From assembly GCA_002713385.1 (NCBI GenBank), contig PAWC01000041.1, forward strand, positions 23,088-34,817: DNA of 11,730 nucleotides. Reading direction: 5' to 3'. Below are positions 1 through 9,613 of this stretch, piece by piece. The stretch comes from Fidelibacterota bacterium. Lineage in GTDB: Bacteria; Fidelibacterota; Marinisomatia; Marinisomatales; TCS55. The position numbers and the translations under genes are program-made. The stretch's first letter is position 1. Each line of letters starts with the position of its first letter. The notes below the pieces were generated by a model. That model searched no databases. It saw only the letters and a list, made by a program, of their open reading frames with translations, and was not told where the DNA came from.

Positions 1-226
1 CCAAAATAGGGATCCTGCATATGCGGCATGGAAATAATTATTTGATTTTTTAGAGACGACATAAATTAAATGTACTGTATTTGGAATATAGAAACAAGAA
101 TGCAAATATTAATTACCAGTTTCCGCTAACCAATCATCGAATGCCATTAACCACTTACAACTATCCTACTTATCAACACGCCAGTAAGATAATTGTAAAT
201 GGTTTTATGAAAACGGTTTAAAAATA

Positions 227-232
227 TATAAA
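227..232 (+). promoter_or_regulatory. Candidate -10 element for the uvrA transcript
   Basis: TATAAA lies inside a strongly AT-rich run about 38 bases before the uvrA start codon and matches five of six positions of the sigma-70 -10 consensus. At the expected distance upstream (about 203-209) there is only TTTTAT/TTTATG, a poor -35. The AT richness makes a chance match likely. No LexA-type operator was recognised nearby. Confidence 0.25.
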
Positions 233-242
233 TTCTAGGCTG

Positions 243-257
243 CCATTTAGAAAATGG
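243..257 (+). promoter_or_regulatory. Small inverted repeat in the uvrA leader
   Basis: CCATTT (243-248) and AAATGG (252-257) are perfect complements separated by three bases, and the second arm ends 12 bases before the uvrA ATG. In RNA this would be a six-pair hairpin just before a start codon that has no visible Shine-Dalgarno sequence. A second short inverted repeat, GTTTT-N3-AAAAC, sits at 202-214. Both are short enough to arise by chance in AT-rich DNA, so a regulatory role is only a suggestion. Confidence 0.25.
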
Positions 258-269
258 TGTAAAAGTATT

Positions 270-3119
270 ATGCAGCCAGATAAAATTATAATAAAGGGTG
301 CCCGTCAGCATAATCTCAAAAACATTGATCTGGAAATTACCCGAAATAAATTAGTGGTTATTACGGGTCTGTCAGGATCCGGGAAATCCTCCCTCGCCTT
401 CGATACAATTTATGCTGAAGGACAACGCCGGTATGTGGAAAGTTTATCCTCCTATGCCCGGCAGTTTTTGGGCCTCATGGAAAAACCGGATATGGATACC
501 ATTGAAGGTTTATCCCCTGCTATATCCATCGAGCAGAAAGCCACCGCGCGCAATCCAAGGTCAACGGTTGGCACTGTAACAGAGATTCACGATTATTTCC
601 GACTGCTTTTTGCCCATATTGGCAAGCCCCATTGCTGGGTGTGCGGGCGGCCTATCCAGAAACAGACAGTTCAGCAGATCGTTGACACAATTTGCAAATT
701 TAAAACAGGGACCAAGATTTTCGTGTTATCCCCGGTAGTTCGAGGTCGCAAAGGCCAGCATAAAGGTGTATTTGAAGAGATCAAGAAAGAAGGATTTCTG
801 CGTGCACGAGTAGATGGTAAGATATATGGTATTGATAAACAAATTGCGCTGGAAAAAAATAAGAAACACACCATTGAAGTTGTTGTTGACCGACTTATTA
901 TTGAAAGTGATTACCGGGAACGCTTGACAGAGTCTATAGAACTCGCTTTAAAGATCGGTTCAGGATTAATCATCATTCATGAATTACCCCGCACTGATCA
1001 TTTATTTAGCGAACATTTTGCGTGCCCCCATTGTGAAGTGTCTTTGGAAGAATTATCGCCCAGGATGTTTTCCTTCAATTCACCATATGGCGCCTGTCCC
1101 CATTGCGATGGTTTGGGCTCCCATATGGAAATTAATCCTGAACTTGTTGTGCCGGACAAAACAAAGTCCATCATTCAAGGAGCTATTGCGCCGTTGGGTG
1201 AGCAGCCCCGTGGAAATTGGTACGGCAGTATTCTAAAAAGTTTGGCGCGCCATTATGATTTCAAATTCACATCTCCCTGGATGAAAATAAACACCAAAGT
1301 CCGGGAAATGCTCCTTTATGGTACAGGTTCAGAAAAAATGAAAATGTCCTATTCTTCTCAACGCTGGACAGGTACATATACCGGCGGCTGGGAAGGCGCG
1401 ATCCCGAACCTCATGCGCCGGTATAAACAGACAAAATCTAGTCATATTCAAAATTGGATTGAGCAATTTATGAGTATGCGCCCCTGCCCGGAATGCAACG
1501 GAGCCCGTCTCCGAATTGAAAGCCGGTCTATTTTTATTAATGAGAAAAACCTGGGAGATATTTCTGTCATGTCCATTAAAGGGGCCATGGACTTTTTTGA
1601 AAATATTCAGCTCACCGAAACAGAAGCACAAATTGCTGAACAGATTTTAAAGGAAGTCAAAAACAGATTGGGTTTTTTAGTCAATGTGGGCTTGAGTTAT
1701 TTGACTCTGGATCGATCTGCTACCACCCTTTCAGCCGGTGAATCGCAGCGTATTCGACTCGCCACCCAGATCGGTTCCCAGCTTGTGGGTGTATTATATA
1801 TTTTGGATGAACCATCAATAGGTCTTCATCCTAGAGACAATGCCCGCTTATTAGGTACATTGCAAACATTGCGTAATCTTGGGAATACTATCCTTGTTGT
1901 TGAGCACGATCAGGAAACGATGGAATCAGCTGATCAAATTATAGATTTGGGACCGGGCGCAGGTGAACATGGCGGTGAGGTCATTTATTCCGGTTCGCCA
2001 AAACAGCTATTAAAATGTATAAACTCAATTACTGGATTATATTTGTCTGGACGTAGAGTAATTTCAATTCCTAATAAACGCCGCAATGGTAATGGAAAAG
2101 TGCTGTCTTTAAAAGGGGCTCGGGGAAATAATTTGAAAAAGCTGGATGTATCATTTCCTCTAGGAAAATTGGTGGTAGTTACGGGCGTTTCCGGAAGCGG
2201 TAAGAGTACGCTGGTAAACGAAACACTATATCTAATCTTACATAAAGAATTGAATAACGCCCGTGCTTATCCGTTGCCATATGATGTTATAAATGGTTTG
2301 GAATACCTAGATAAAGTTGTGGACATTGATCAAAAGCCGATTGGTCGCACCCCGCGCTCAAACCCGGCAACATATACAGGATTGTTCACCTTTATTAGAG
2401 ATCTTTTTTCGCAACTACCGGAATCCAAAATCCGTGGCTATAAACCAGGTCGTTTTTCTTTCAACGTTAAGGGCGGACGCTGTGCCTCCTGTGAAGGCGA
2501 TGGAATTATAAAAATCGAAATGAATTTTCTGCCTGATGTATATGTTACTTGCGAAGTATGCAAAAGCGCACGCTATAACAGGGAAACACTGGAAATAGTG
2601 TATAAAAATAAAACAATCGCTGATGTTTTAAGTATGTCGGTAGAAGAAGCGCTTACATTTTTTGAGAACATACCATCCATAAAGAAAAAATTAACGACCC
2701 TTTTTGAAGTGGGTCTTGGCTATATCCGTCTCGGGCAGCAGGCCACAACATTATCCGGAGGAGAGGCACAGCGTGTAAAACTGGCTACGGAACTTTCCCG
2801 GGTAAGCAAAGACCGCACATTATATATATTGGACGAGCCTACAACTGGTCTGCATTTTGAGGATGTGAAAATGCTTTTGGGGGTACTACAGCGTTTAGTT
2901 GAAAAAGGGAACACAGTGATTATTATTGAACATAATCTGGATGTCATTAAAACTGCAGATTGGATCATTGATCTGGGTCCGGAAGGCGGCGATGAAGGTG
3001 GAGAATTAGTCTTTGCCGGCACGCCGGAAGATTTAAGTAAGGAAAAATTATCCTATACAGGATTATTTTTAAAAACAACTCTGGATAGTCATAAAAACGG
3101 AAAATTAAACGGTAAATGA
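270..3119 (+). CDS. uvrA: UvrABC excinuclease subunit A
   Basis: UvrA is the damage-sensing ATPase of nucleotide excision repair. It dimerises, scans DNA with UvrB, loads UvrB at the lesion and leaves. The 949-residue protein has the full family layout with two ABC ATPase modules. The first Walker A is at residues 33-41 (GLSGSGKSS) and its signature LSAGE is near 487-491, followed by a [11 protein letters not shown]alker B. The second Walker A is near 639-647 (GVSGSGKST), with signature LSGGE near 828-832 and LDEPTTGLH. Zinc ligands are intact: Cys252/255/276/279 in the first module and Cys738/741/761/764 in the second. The start fits the usual short N-terminus before the [11 protein letters not shown] block, although no Shine-Dalgarno is visible. 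The last bases overlap the next gene's start as ATGA, so the two are probably cotranscribed and translationally coupled. Nothing appears broken. Confidence 0.98.
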   Translation: MQPDKIIIKGARQHNLKNIDLEITRNKLVVITGLSGSGKSSLAFDTIYAEGQRRYVESLSSYARQFLGLMEKPDMDTIEGLSPAISIEQKATARNPRSTVGTVTEIHDYFRLLFAHIGKPHCWVCGRPIQKQTVQQIVDTICKFKTGTKIFVLSPVVRGRKGQHKGVFEEIKKEGFLRARVDGKIYGIDKQIALEKNKKHTIEVVVDRLIIESDYRERLTESIELALKIGSGLIIIHELPRTDHLFSEHFACPHCEVSLEELSPRMFSFNSPYGACPHCDGLGSHMEINPELVVPDKTKSIIQGAIAPLGEQPRGNWYGSILKSLARHYDFKFTSPWMKINTKVREMLLYGTGSEKMKMSYSSQRWTGTYTGGWEGAIPNLMRRYKQTKSSHIQNWIEQFMSMRPCPECNGARLRIESRSIFINEKNLGDISVMSIKGAMDFFENIQLTETEAQIAEQILKEVKNRLGFLVNVGLSYLTLDRSATTLSAGESQRIRLATQIGSQLVGVLYILDEPSIGLHPRDNARLLGTLQTLRNLGNTILVVEHDQETMESADQIIDLGPGAGEHGGEVIYSGSPKQLLKCINSITGLYLSGRRVISIPNKRRNGNGKVLSLKGARGNNLKKLDVSFPLGKLVVVTGVSGSGKSTLVNETLYLILHKELNNARAYPLPYDVINGLEYLDKVVDIDQKPIGRTPRSNPATYTGLFTFIRDLFSQLPESKIRGYKPGRFSFNVKGGRCASCEGDGIIKIEMNFLPDVYVTCEVCKSARYNRETLEIVYKNKTIADVLSMSVEEALTFFENIPSIKKKLTTLFEVGLGYIRLGQQATTLSGGEAQRVKLATELSRVSKDRTLYILDEPTTGLHFEDVKMLLGVLQRLVEKGNTVIIIEHNLDVIKTADWIIDLGPEGGDEGGELVFAGTPEDLSKEKLSYTGLFLKTTLDSHKNGKLNGK

Positions 3120-5437
3120 AAACCCCGCAGGTATTGAAAAGGGTTTTTCCCTATTGGGAAATCACCAAAGACCTCATCGATCAATGCATTGATATAATGC
3201 TTAACCTGCGACAGAGCGGCCATCCCGGCGGTTCCCGTTCAAAAGTTTATGGTATGATTGCTACATTGCTTTCAGGTGCCATGCGCTGGGATATTCGTGA
3301 GGCTGGTAAAAGGTTTGGTGATCGGTTTGTGTTGGTGGCGGGCCATGCCAATCCAGTTGTGTATGCGACCCTTGCCGTGTTAAATGAAGCACTGCGTATT
3401 AAGTATAGGCAAACTGGCGATAACAAATATCAGCATTTTAAGGGTGAAAAATATCAGCTTGTTTGGGAAGACCTGTTAACATTGCGCCGCACTGGCGGCC
3501 TGCCAGGCCACGCGGAAATGGAAGGTAAAACACTCTTTTTCAAATTTAATACCGGCCCCAGCGGACATGGCTCCCCTGCAGCTGCGGGAGAAGCATTGGC
3601 TTTGAAACTAGCCAGAGTTCCGGAGGTAAAAGTATTCGCTTTTGAAGGGGAAGGTGGTTTGACCGCAGGCGCATCCCATGAAACAATGAATTCAGCCTGG
3701 GGGCTTGGTTTAGGTAATCTGGTGTATTTCATGGATTGGAATGATTTTGGAATCGATGACCGGCCCTTCAGTTCTATTGTATATGGCACTCCGGAGGATT
3801 GGTTTGGTTCGCACGGCTGGCATGTAGAAGGAACAATGAATGGTGAAGACTGGGAATCCCTGATAAATGCATATTACAAATTGTTAGTAAAGAAGGCTAA
3901 TCCGGATCAACCCAAAGTGCTTTATGCCAGAATGCGCAAAGGCAGGGGTTACTATAAATTTGATAACGCCAGTCATGGCGCTGCCCACAAGCGTAATTCA
4001 GAATTATTCTGGAAAACTAAAGGTGATTTTGCTGAAAAGTATAATGTAGAATTTGAATGTTTTGGAGAACAGGCACCTGAATATTGGAACGAGCAAGTTG
4101 ACCAGGCAAAATCATTATTTAATACAGTTTTTTCTGTCATGGAAAACAAACAGGAACTGGTTGATTACTTGGCAGATACGTTGATGGAAATTGGAGATTC
4201 TGTACCAAATGAATTGAAAACATGCCGCATAAATGCCAATAATCCCGCAGAAGACAAAAACATTTTTAATATTAATACTCTACCCGATGAACTGTTTGTA
4301 AAACCAGGAGAAAAGACACCAAACAGAGTAGGTTTCTCCAAGTATGCCAGTTACATTAACTCTCTTGCTGAAAAAGAATACGGCCGGCCGCTGGTCATTG
4401 CCATGAGTGCGGACTTAGCAGACTCAACGAATATTTCAGGGTTTGCTAAGGGCTGGAATGGCCAGAAAAGTCACGGCCTGTATAATAAAGAGACCAATAC
4501 GGATAGCCCGCTGATGCCCCAAGGTATCACTGAATTCACCAATGCTGGAATGATGGCCGGTCTGGCGACAGTCAATTTCAGTGAAGATACCTATAAGGAT
4601 TTCAATGGTTTTTACGGAGCCATGAGCACTTATGGTTCTTTCAGTTATCTGAAATACGGCCCCATAAGACTGTTCAGCCAAATCGCTCAGGATTCTGATT
4701 TGAAAGTAGGGAAACTCATCTGGGTAGCGGGCCATTCCGGGCCAGAAACAGCTGAAGACAGCCGTACGCACTTTGGTGTTTTTGCTCCGGGGGTCACCCA
4801 ATTATTTCCTGAGGGATATATTGTCAATATTCACCCGTGGGAACATAATGAAGTTGCGCCAGCTTTGGTGGCAGCTTTCAATACTGACATACCTGTAATC
4901 GGCCTCCATCTGACGCGCCCATCGGTGACAATTCCTGATCGAAAGGCACTTGGCATGGCATCATACTTGGATGCAGCAAAAGGCGCTTACATCATCAAGG
5001 ATTATGATAAGGACAGAAAAAAAGAAGGGCTGGTAATCGTCCGCGGCACAAGCTCAACGAACTCAGTCGTGGAATTATTGCCCAGAATTAAGGCAGAAGG
5101 TCCAAATGTCAAGATAGTTGCTGCTATTTCTTGGGTGCTTTTCCAGAAACAACCTGAGTCTTATCGCACTTCAATTATTGCACCGAATGAATGGCACGAC
5201 GCCATGGTCATCACAAATGGTGGCCGCCGGCTCATGCATAAATGGATGGCCAATAAACTCGTTGAAAAATATTCACTGTCTCCAGATTGGGATAACCGTT
5301 GGCGTACAGGTGGTACAGTGGATGAAATTGTGGACGAAGCCCATTTATCCCCGAGATGGCTATGGGCAGGAATTACAAAATTTGCTATTAATCGCCGTGA
5401 CCGTCTTGAATCTATTCGCAAAAGTGTACCTGCATAA
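3116..5437 (+). CDS. Transketolase-like thiamine diphosphate enzyme (long form)
   Basis: This is most likely a transketolase, moving two-carbon ketol units between sugar phosphates in the pentose phosphate pathway. Residues roughly 10-350 form the diphosphate-binding half: GHPGG at 35-39, a GHAN block matching the GHGS motif of ordinary transketolase, PGHAEM, and a cofactor motif at 178-209. In that motif the usual Gly-Asp-Gly reads Gly178-Glu179-Gly180, and Asn209 follows at the same distance as the metal-binding Asn in E. coli TktA (30 residues). The second half carries the catalytic glutamate (Glu473 in GITEF) and a GHSG...EDSRTH stretch matching the substrate-binding histidine region, then a C-terminal domain. 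At 773 residues it is about 100 longer than typical transketolase, but it lacks the sequence style of phosphoketolase, the main alternative. It overlaps uvrA by 4 bases. Family is confident; exact substrate is not. Confidence 0.85.
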   Translation: MKTPQVLKRVFPYWEITKDLIDQCIDIMLNLRQSGHPGGSRSKVYGMIATLLSGAMRWDIREAGKRFGDRFVLVAGHANPVVYATLAVLNEALRIKYRQTGDNKYQHFKGEKYQLVWEDLLTLRRTGGLPGHAEMEGKTLFFKFNTGPSGHGSPAAAGEALALKLARVPEVKVFAFEGEGGLTAGASHETMNSAWGLGLGNLVYFMDWNDFGIDDRPFSSIVYGTPEDWFGSHGWHVEGTMNGEDWESLINAYYKLLVKKANPDQPKVLYARMRKGRGYYKFDNASHGAAHKRNSELFWKTKGDFAEKYNVEFECFGEQAPEYWNEQVDQAKSLFNTVFSVMENKQELVDYLADTLMEIGDSVPNELKTCRINANNPAEDKNIFNINTLPDELFVKPGEKTPNRVGFSKYASYINSLAEKEYGRPLVIAMSADLADSTNISGFAKGWNGQKSHGLYNKETNTDSPLMPQGITEFTNAGMMAGLATVNFSEDTYKDFNGFYGAMSTYGSFSYLKYGPIRLFSQIAQDSDLKVGKLIWVAGHSGPETAEDSRTHFGVFAPGVTQLFPEGYIVNIHPWEHNEVAPALVAAFNTDIPVIGLHLTRPSVTIPDRKALGMASYLDAAKGAYIIKDYDKDRKKEGLVIVRGTSSTNSVVELLPRIKAEGPNVKIVAAISWVLFQKQPESYRTSIIAPNEWHDAMVITNGGRRLMHKWMANKLVEKYSLSPDWDNRWRTGGTVDEIVDEAHLSPRWLWAGITKFAINRRDRLESIRKSVPA

Positions 5438-5448
5438 TATCCAAAAAT

Positions 5449-5478
5449 TTGACGAACCCTGCCTCATTTTAGTATCTT
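5449..5478 (+). promoter_or_regulatory. Candidate promoter for the ruvB-queA-isp run
   Basis: TTGACG (5449-5454, five of six to the -35 consensus) is followed after 18 bases by TATCTT (5473-5478, four of six to the -10). The same place can be read as a Bacteroidetes-like arrangement, with TTTG at 5448-5451 and a TA-N2-TT element 21 bases later, though the terminal TG of that element is missing. Transcription would start near 5485, giving a leader of about 38 bases before ruvB. It lies in the only inter-gene gap larger than 30 bases after position 270, which supports a transcription unit boundary. Confidence 0.45.
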
Positions 5479-5487
5479 ACAGGGTTC
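5454..5487. promoter_or_regulatory. Perfect 8-bp inverted repeat, possible operator or weak terminator
   Basis: GAACCCTG (5454-5461) and CAGGGTTC (5480-5487) are exact reverse complements separated by 18 bases. The arms flank the candidate -10 element, and the left arm touches the -35. As RNA it would make an 8-pair stem with a large loop and no following U-run, so it is a poor intrinsic terminator for the upstream transketolase. As DNA, arm centres 26 bases apart suit a dimeric binding protein. No other copy was noticed in the window. Confidence 0.4.
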
Positions 5488-5522
5488 TAATAGCATGATT
5501 TACATTCAATTCGCTTCGTTTT

Positions 5523-6548
5523 ATGACTGAATTACACATTACTGATCCAACCCCCCTCGAAGAAGACATTATTGCTGAAAAGTCGCTGCGCCCCGAAAAA
5601 TTCGATGAATTTATTGGTCAGCAGGAAGTGGTAGATAATTTGAAGTTGTATATCGAAGCAGCCAATAAGCGTAAGGAATCCCTGGATCATGTGCTTTTGT
5701 TTGGTCCACCGGGACTTGGAAAAACGACCCTGGCAAATATTATATCCAAAGAATTAAGCGTAAGTTTAAAACAATCTTCCGGTCCTGTATTAGAACGTGC
5801 TGGTGATTTGGCAGGTGTTTTGACAAATCTGCAGGGACGGGACGTATTTTTTATCGATGAGATCCACCGCTTGAATTCTGTGGTAGAAGAGTATCTTTAT
5901 TCAGCTATGGAAGACTACCGTATTGAAATTATGATCGATAAAGGCCCCAGTGCCCGCAGTGTGCAACTTAATGTGGAGCCTTTTACATTGATTGGCGCCA
6001 CGACTCGCCTGGGGAATCTGACATCCCCATTGCGGGATCGTTTCGGTGTGGTTTTGCGCGTTAATTTTTATAATGCTGATGATCTGTTTCATATTATCCA
6101 GCGTTCCGCGAAGATACTTGAAGTTGCCATTGATGAAGCTGGCGCCATGGAATTAGCCCGCCGCAGCCGGGGTACACCGCGGATTGCAAACCGCATTCTG
6201 CGGCGCGCACGTGATTACGCTGAAGTAAAAGCCAACGGTAAAATAGATTCAGGAGTCGCCAAAGAGGCTTTAGATGGAATGGGCATTGATATTCATGGTT
6301 TAGACGATATGGACCGCCGGATTCTGGTAGCGCTCATTGACCAATTTAAAGGAGGACCAGTTGGCGTTAATTCACTATCAGTAGCAGTAAGTGAGGATGC
6401 GACCACCATTGAAGATGTGTATGAACCCTATCTCATCAAAAAAGGGTTTATTCAGCGTACATCGCGGGGACGCATTGCTCAGGAAAAAGCATTCAAACTT
6501 CTAAAAAGAACATTTAACTCAGAAATTCAAGAAAGGTTATTTTCATGA
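5523..6548 (+). CDS. ruvB: Holliday junction branch migration ATPase RuvB
   Basis: RuvB is the hexameric AAA+ motor that, with RuvA, drives branch migration of Holliday junctions during recombination and fork repair. The 341-residue length is typical. Visible parts are Walker A at residues 61-68 (GPPGLGKT), Walker B with DEIH at 112-115, the GATTR sensor near 158-162, and PLRDRFG near 169-175, which carries the family's arginine finger. [20 protein letters not shown] (sensor II) follows. The C-terminal winged helix includes [19 protein letters not shown]. The start precedes the normal family N-terminus but has no Shine-Dalgarno. It is probably the first gene of the downstream run, behind the candidate promoter, and overlaps queA by 4 bases (ATGA). 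ruvA and ruvC are not in this window. Confidence 0.97.
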   Translation: MTELHITDPTPLEEDIIAEKSLRPEKFDEFIGQQEVVDNLKLYIEAANKRKESLDHVLLFGPPGLGKTTLANIISKELSVSLKQSSGPVLERAGDLAGVLTNLQGRDVFFIDEIHRLNSVVEEYLYSAMEDYRIEIMIDKGPSARSVQLNVEPFTLIGATTRLGNLTSPLRDRFGVVLRVNFYNADDLFHIIQRSAKILEVAIDEAGAMELARRSRGTPRIANRILRRARDYAEVKANGKIDSGVAKEALDGMGIDIHGLDDMDRRILVALIDQFKGGPVGVNSLSVAVSEDATTIEDVYEPYLIKKGFIQRTSRGRIAQEKAFKLLKRTFNSEIQERLFS

Positions 6549-7597
6549 TAAATAAAAAGAAAAAGTATAAACTAGCTGATTTTGATTATCCGTTGCCGGA
6601 AAAATACATTGCTCAGTATCCTGCTAAACGACGTGATTTATCTAAACTGATGGTTGTTGATAAAGAGACCGGAGACATAGAACATAGAACTTTTTCAAAT
6701 ATAGTCGAATATTTTCGTAAAAATGACTTAATTATCTTAAATAATACCAAGGTTTTTCCAGCCCGGCTCTATGCCAACAAAGATAAAACAGAAGCTAAGG
6801 TGGAAGTATTTCTACTACGTGAGCTTGAAAACGAACTGTGGGAAGTCATGGTACGGCCGGCACGGAAGGTACGCATTGGCAATAAGCTCATGTTTGCTAA
6901 AAATGTCTTTTGTGACGTCATTGATAATACCATATCCGGCGGTCGTGTGGTGCGCTTTGAATATGATGGCGACAATTTTTATGATATTATTGACCGCATC
7001 GGAACATCACCTTTGCCTCCATATATTAAACGACCTGCTGAGACAAAGGATAAGGAACGATTTCAAACCGTATTTGCCGATCAACGGGGGGCTGTAGCTG
7101 CGCCCACTGCCGGACTTCATTTTACTCAAGGTCTTTTGAAACGACTGCGGAATAAAGGTGTCAGAATTGAATATACCACTTTGCATATTGGTTTGGGAAC
7201 ATTCCGCCCGGTTCAGGTAGAAGACCTGAACCGCCACCAGATGGATTCTGAGTATTTTGAAGTATCACCAAAAACCGCACTGGCCATCAATGAAACCAAG
7301 AAAAAACGGCGCAAGGTGTTTGCGGTAGGAACATCTTCTGTTCGTGGCCTTGAGACCGTGGCTGTATCAGGGTTTCAGGTTTCTCCAAAGCGGGGTTGGA
7401 CGGATAAATTCATTTATCCGCCCTATAACTTTAAAATGGTGAATGGTATCATTACCAATTTTCATCAGCCCAAGAGCACGCTGCTGATGATGATCTCTGC
7501 TTTTTCTGAAAGGGACATTATCATGAAAGCCTACCGGGAAGCCAAGAAACATAATTATCGCTTCCTGAGTTACGGTGATGCCATGTTCATAAAATAA
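6545..7597 (+). CDS. queA: S-adenosylmethionine:tRNA ribosyltransferase-isomerase QueA
   Basis: QueA moves the ribosyl part of S-adenosylmethionine onto 7-aminomethyl-deazaguanine in the tRNA wobble position, making epoxyqueuosine, the next-to-last stage of queuosine synthesis. The 350-residue protein matches the family throughout: an early [19 protein letters not shown] block, [53 protein letters not shown], an [16 protein letters not shown] segment, and a C-terminal [12 protein letters not shown]. The Gln in NFHQPKST replaces the commoner Leu. The start overlaps the end of ruvB, and AAAGG (6532-6536) lies 8 bases upstream, one of the few plausible ribosome-binding sites here. A ruvB-queA neighbourhood occurs in many bacteria, often followed by tgt, but here MEP-pathway genes follow instead. 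Confidence 0.97.
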   Translation: MINKKKKYKLADFDYPLPEKYIAQYPAKRRDLSKLMVVDKETGDIEHRTFSNIVEYFRKNDLIILNNTKVFPARLYANKDKTEAKVEVFLLRELENELWEVMVRPARKVRIGNKLMFAKNVFCDVIDNTISGGRVVRFEYDGDNFYDIIDRIGTSPLPPYIKRPAETKDKERFQTVFADQRGAVAAPTAGLHFTQGLLKRLRNKGVRIEYTTLHIGLGTFRPVQVEDLNRHQMDSEYFEVSPKTALAINETKKKRRKVFAVGTSSVRGLETVAVSGFQVSPKRGWTDKFIYPPYNFKMVNGIITNFHQPKSTLLMMISAFSERDIIMKAYREAKKHNYRFLSYGDAMFIK

Positions 7598-8274
7598 TGT
7601 TTCCCAAATTCAAAGCTGGTGCTGTCATTGCCGCAGCCGGTACGGGGGAACGTTTTGGAGAAAAAAAGCAGTTCAAGCTGCTGGGCCGGCGTCCCCTCCT
7701 GTTCCATACATTAACACCCTTTCTGGGATGCAGTGATATTGCCGAAATAGTTGTGGTCGTTCCAAAAGAAAATCTTGAATCTGTTTCCAGGGAATTAGCA
7801 TCTTATACATCCGCAAAACCAGTGAAAACTGTTTCCGGCGGAGCACGGCGGCAAGACTCTGTTTTGAACGGCTGTAGGGCTTTATCAGACGACGTAGAAA
7901 TCATTGCCGTTCATGATGCCGCAAGACCATTTGTTACTTCTGAACTAATTTCCGCAACGGTCAGCGGTTGTAATGAAGTAGAAGGCTGTATTGCCGCCTT
8001 GCCATCTAAGGACACGGTGAAACAAGTGGCAGAGAATAATATTCAGCAAACCTTGGACCGCAGCACCATCTGGTTGGCCCAGACACCCCAGACTTTTCAT
8101 AGAGAAATATTGATCAACGCATTGCAACAGGATATGGATGCTACAGATGAAGCATCCTTGGTAGAAGCAATTGGTGGAAACGTAGCTATAACACAAGGAT
8201 TCGCAGGAAATTTCAAAATTACCACTAATGAGGATTGGCAACTAGCGGAAGGAATAATAGCAAACAATGGTTAA
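7597..8274 (+). CDS. ispD: 2-C-methyl-D-erythritol 4-phosphate cytidylyltransferase
   Basis: IspD makes CDP-methylerythritol from MEP and CTP, the third step of the MEP isoprenoid pathway, in the cytosol. The 225-residue protein has the nucleotide-binding loop AAAGTGERFGEKKQF near residues 12-26. Arg19 and Lys24 there are the counterparts of the catalytic Arg20 and Lys27 of the E. coli enzyme, with a loop two residues shorter. Other family blocks are GARRQDSVLNG, VHDAARPFV, LPSKDTVK, LAQTPQTF, ATDEASLVE and a late NFKITTNEDW. The first base of ATG is the last base of the queA stop codon (TAATG), and no Shine-Dalgarno is seen, so coupling to queA is likely. The 3' end overlaps ispF by 8 bases. 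Confidence 0.97.
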   Translation: MFPKFKAGAVIAAAGTGERFGEKKQFKLLGRRPLLFHTLTPFLGCSDIAEIVVVVPKENLESVSRELASYTSAKPVKTVSGGARRQDSVLNGCRALSDDVEIIAVHDAARPFVTSELISATVSGCNEVEGCIAALPSKDTVKQVAENNIQQTLDRSTIWLAQTPQTFHREILINALQQDMDATDEASLVEAIGGNVAITQGFAGNFKITTNEDWQLAEGIIANNG

Positions 8275-8740
8275 AACAGGCATAGGCTACGATGTTCATC
8301 CCCTGGCAAAAGGGGAAGAACTCATCATTGGGGGTGTAAAGATCGACAGCCCTGAGGGTTCAGTTGGCCATTCAGATGGCGATGTTCTCCTTCATGCTAT
8401 AGTAGATGCCCTTTTAGGAGCAACGAATTTAGGAGATATTGGTCAGCACTTTCCCAGTTCTGATGAGAGCTGGAAAGGTAAAGAAAGTATTCATTTTTTG
8501 GAGCACACTATCAGCCTCGTTAGGGAGCAAGGTTTTGAAATAGATCATATTGATAGTACAGTCATTTTGGAGGAACCCAAGATTGCTGATATTATTCCGG
8601 AAATGATATACAAAATATCTTATACACTCCAGATCGAAGAATCTGCTGTGTCTATAAAGGCAACAACCACGGATAAAATGGGCTTTATCGGCCGTGGCGA
8701 AGGTGTTGGCGCTGTGGCTGTGGCAACCATATCCAAATAG
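8267..8740 (+). CDS. ispF: 2-C-methyl-D-erythritol 2,4-cyclodiphosphate synthase
   Basis: IspF closes 4-diphosphocytidyl-methylerythritol 2-phosphate into the cyclodiphosphate with loss of CMP, the fifth MEP step. The family enzyme is a trimer with a zinc at each active site. At 157 residues the length is standard. The metal ligands Asp9 and His11 (IGYDVHPL) and His43 (GDVLLHAIVDALLGA) are intact, as are the HSDGD block, LGDIGQHFP and the C-terminal FIGRGEGVGAVAVATI. The first eight bases lie within the end of ispD in another frame. GGAAGGA at 8247-8253 is a possible but distant ribosome-binding site (13 bases to the ATG). IspD and IspF are separate here, unlike the fused IspDF of some proteobacteria. 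Confidence 0.97.
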   Translation: MVKTGIGYDVHPLAKGEELIIGGVKIDSPEGSVGHSDGDVLLHAIVDALLGATNLGDIGQHFPSSDESWKGKESIHFLEHTISLVREQGFEIDHIDSTVILEEPKIADIIPEMIYKISYTLQIEESAVSIKATTTDKMGFIGRGEGVGAVAVATISK

Positions 8741-8745
8741 TATCT

Positions 8746-9591
8746 ATGGATTCCATAGCACTGAATTCCCGCGCCAAGGTCAACATTGGTCTGCTGGTCC
8801 TGAACCGTCGAGAAGATGGTTATCATAATCTATACACCATTTTCCAGGAGTTGGATTATCATGATACGATTACGCTGACCAAAACGAAGAGTGGTTTTGA
8901 ATTATCATCGGATGATGAACATTTCCCCGTAAATAGATCAAACACATGTTCAAAGGCTTACGAAGCTATTTTAGGACAATTTCCTAATATTGGTGGTGTA
9001 AAGATTTATGTAGAAAAACACATTCCCCAAGGTGCAGGTCTGGGAGGTGGTTCAAGTAACGGGGCAACTGTATTAAAAGGATTAAATGATTTATATGGTC
9101 TGGAATTATCTGCAGATAAGCTGTCAAAACTGGCAATGAAAATTGGAGCAGACGTACCTTTTTTTATTCGGGGAGGAACCCAACTTGGCGAAGGAATTGG
9201 TGAAATATTAACACCCATAAATGTCCAATTGGATTTCACATTTTTACTGGTTATCCCCCCAGTTTTTATCTCCACAGAATGGGCATATAATGAGCTGAAA
9301 AATGTTTTGGAGGACAGGGTTGAGAAAGCTAACTTTCCCGACCTTTTTAAGAGGGATGAAATTCCCTTTGAGCTTTTTCAGAATGATTTTGAACGGATTG
9401 TGATTCCAGCACATCCAGAGATTGGCGAGATAAAGGACTCTTTACTAAATAACAGAGCTCGATATGCCAGTCTGTCGGGTAGCGGTTCGACTGTGTTCGG
9501 AATGTTTGACGAAGACACTGCAGCAAAAGCAGCCGAGTCTTTTTTAACGTCCGACTACCGAACCATCCTAACCCGACCCACCCAACGCTGA
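8746..9591 (+). CDS. ispE: 4-diphosphocytidyl-2-C-methyl-D-erythritol kinase
   Basis: IspE phosphorylates CDP-methylerythritol at the 2-hydroxyl using ATP, the fourth MEP step, acting between the two enzymes encoded just upstream. It belongs to the GHMP kinase family. The 281-residue protein shows RAKVNIGL near the start, with Lys11 matching the catalytic Lys10 of E. coli. DGYHNL follows, then the glycine-rich ATP loop PQGAGLGGGSSNGATVL, and GADVPFF with Asp136 as catalytic base. A late SLSGSGSTVFG block completes the family pattern. It starts 5 bases after the ispF stop with no Shine-Dalgarno. A tRNA-Gln begins 22 bases after its stop codon, with no terminator between. Confidence 0.96.
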   Translation: MDSIALNSRAKVNIGLLVLNRREDGYHNLYTIFQELDYHDTITLTKTKSGFELSSDDEHFPVNRSNTCSKAYEAILGQFPNIGGVKIYVEKHIPQGAGLGGGSSNGATVLKGLNDLYGLELSADKLSKLAMKIGADVPFFIRGGTQLGEGIGEILTPINVQLDFTFLLVIPPVFISTEWAYNELKNVLEDRVEKANFPDLFKRDEIPFELFQNDFERIVIPAHPEIGEIKDSLLNNRARYASLSGSGSTVFGMFDEDTAAKAAESFLTSDYRTILTRPTQR

Positions 9592-9613
9592 TATCACATC
9601 CAACAGCACCCCT

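Larger units (their letters stand above)
1..269. other. AT-rich intergenic leader upstream of uvrA
   Basis: No convincing gene is present in this 269-base stretch. It is clearly richer in A and T than the coding DNA that follows, and all reading frames are closed at short intervals. It contains a candidate -10 element (227-232) and two small inverted repeats close to uvrA (202-214 and 243-257). On the minus strand, a short protein-like stretch rich in Trp (about 204 down to 109) is interrupted by one TAG and could be a decayed gene end, but this is weak. No T-run terminator from an upstream gene is visible. Confidence 0.7.

Noticed and set aside
1..269. SOS/LexA operator upstream of uvrA
   Set aside because: No CTG-N10-CAG or GAAC-N4-GTTC type palindrome was found. 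Other clades use different LexA sites, so absence is not informative.
4436..4801. Minus-strand open frame of 121 codons inside the transketolase gene
   Set aside because: It lies opposite a conserved catalytic region of transketolase, and no recognisable domain was seen.
9538..9560. T-run near the end of ispE as a possible terminator before the tRNA
   Set aside because: The run is inside the ispE coding region and has no GC-rich stem before it.
9589..9597. TG-A-TATCAC as an extended -10 promoter for the tRNA
   Set aside because: No -35-like sequence is found at the right distance, and TATCAC is a poor -10 match. Cotranscription from upstream explains the layout better.
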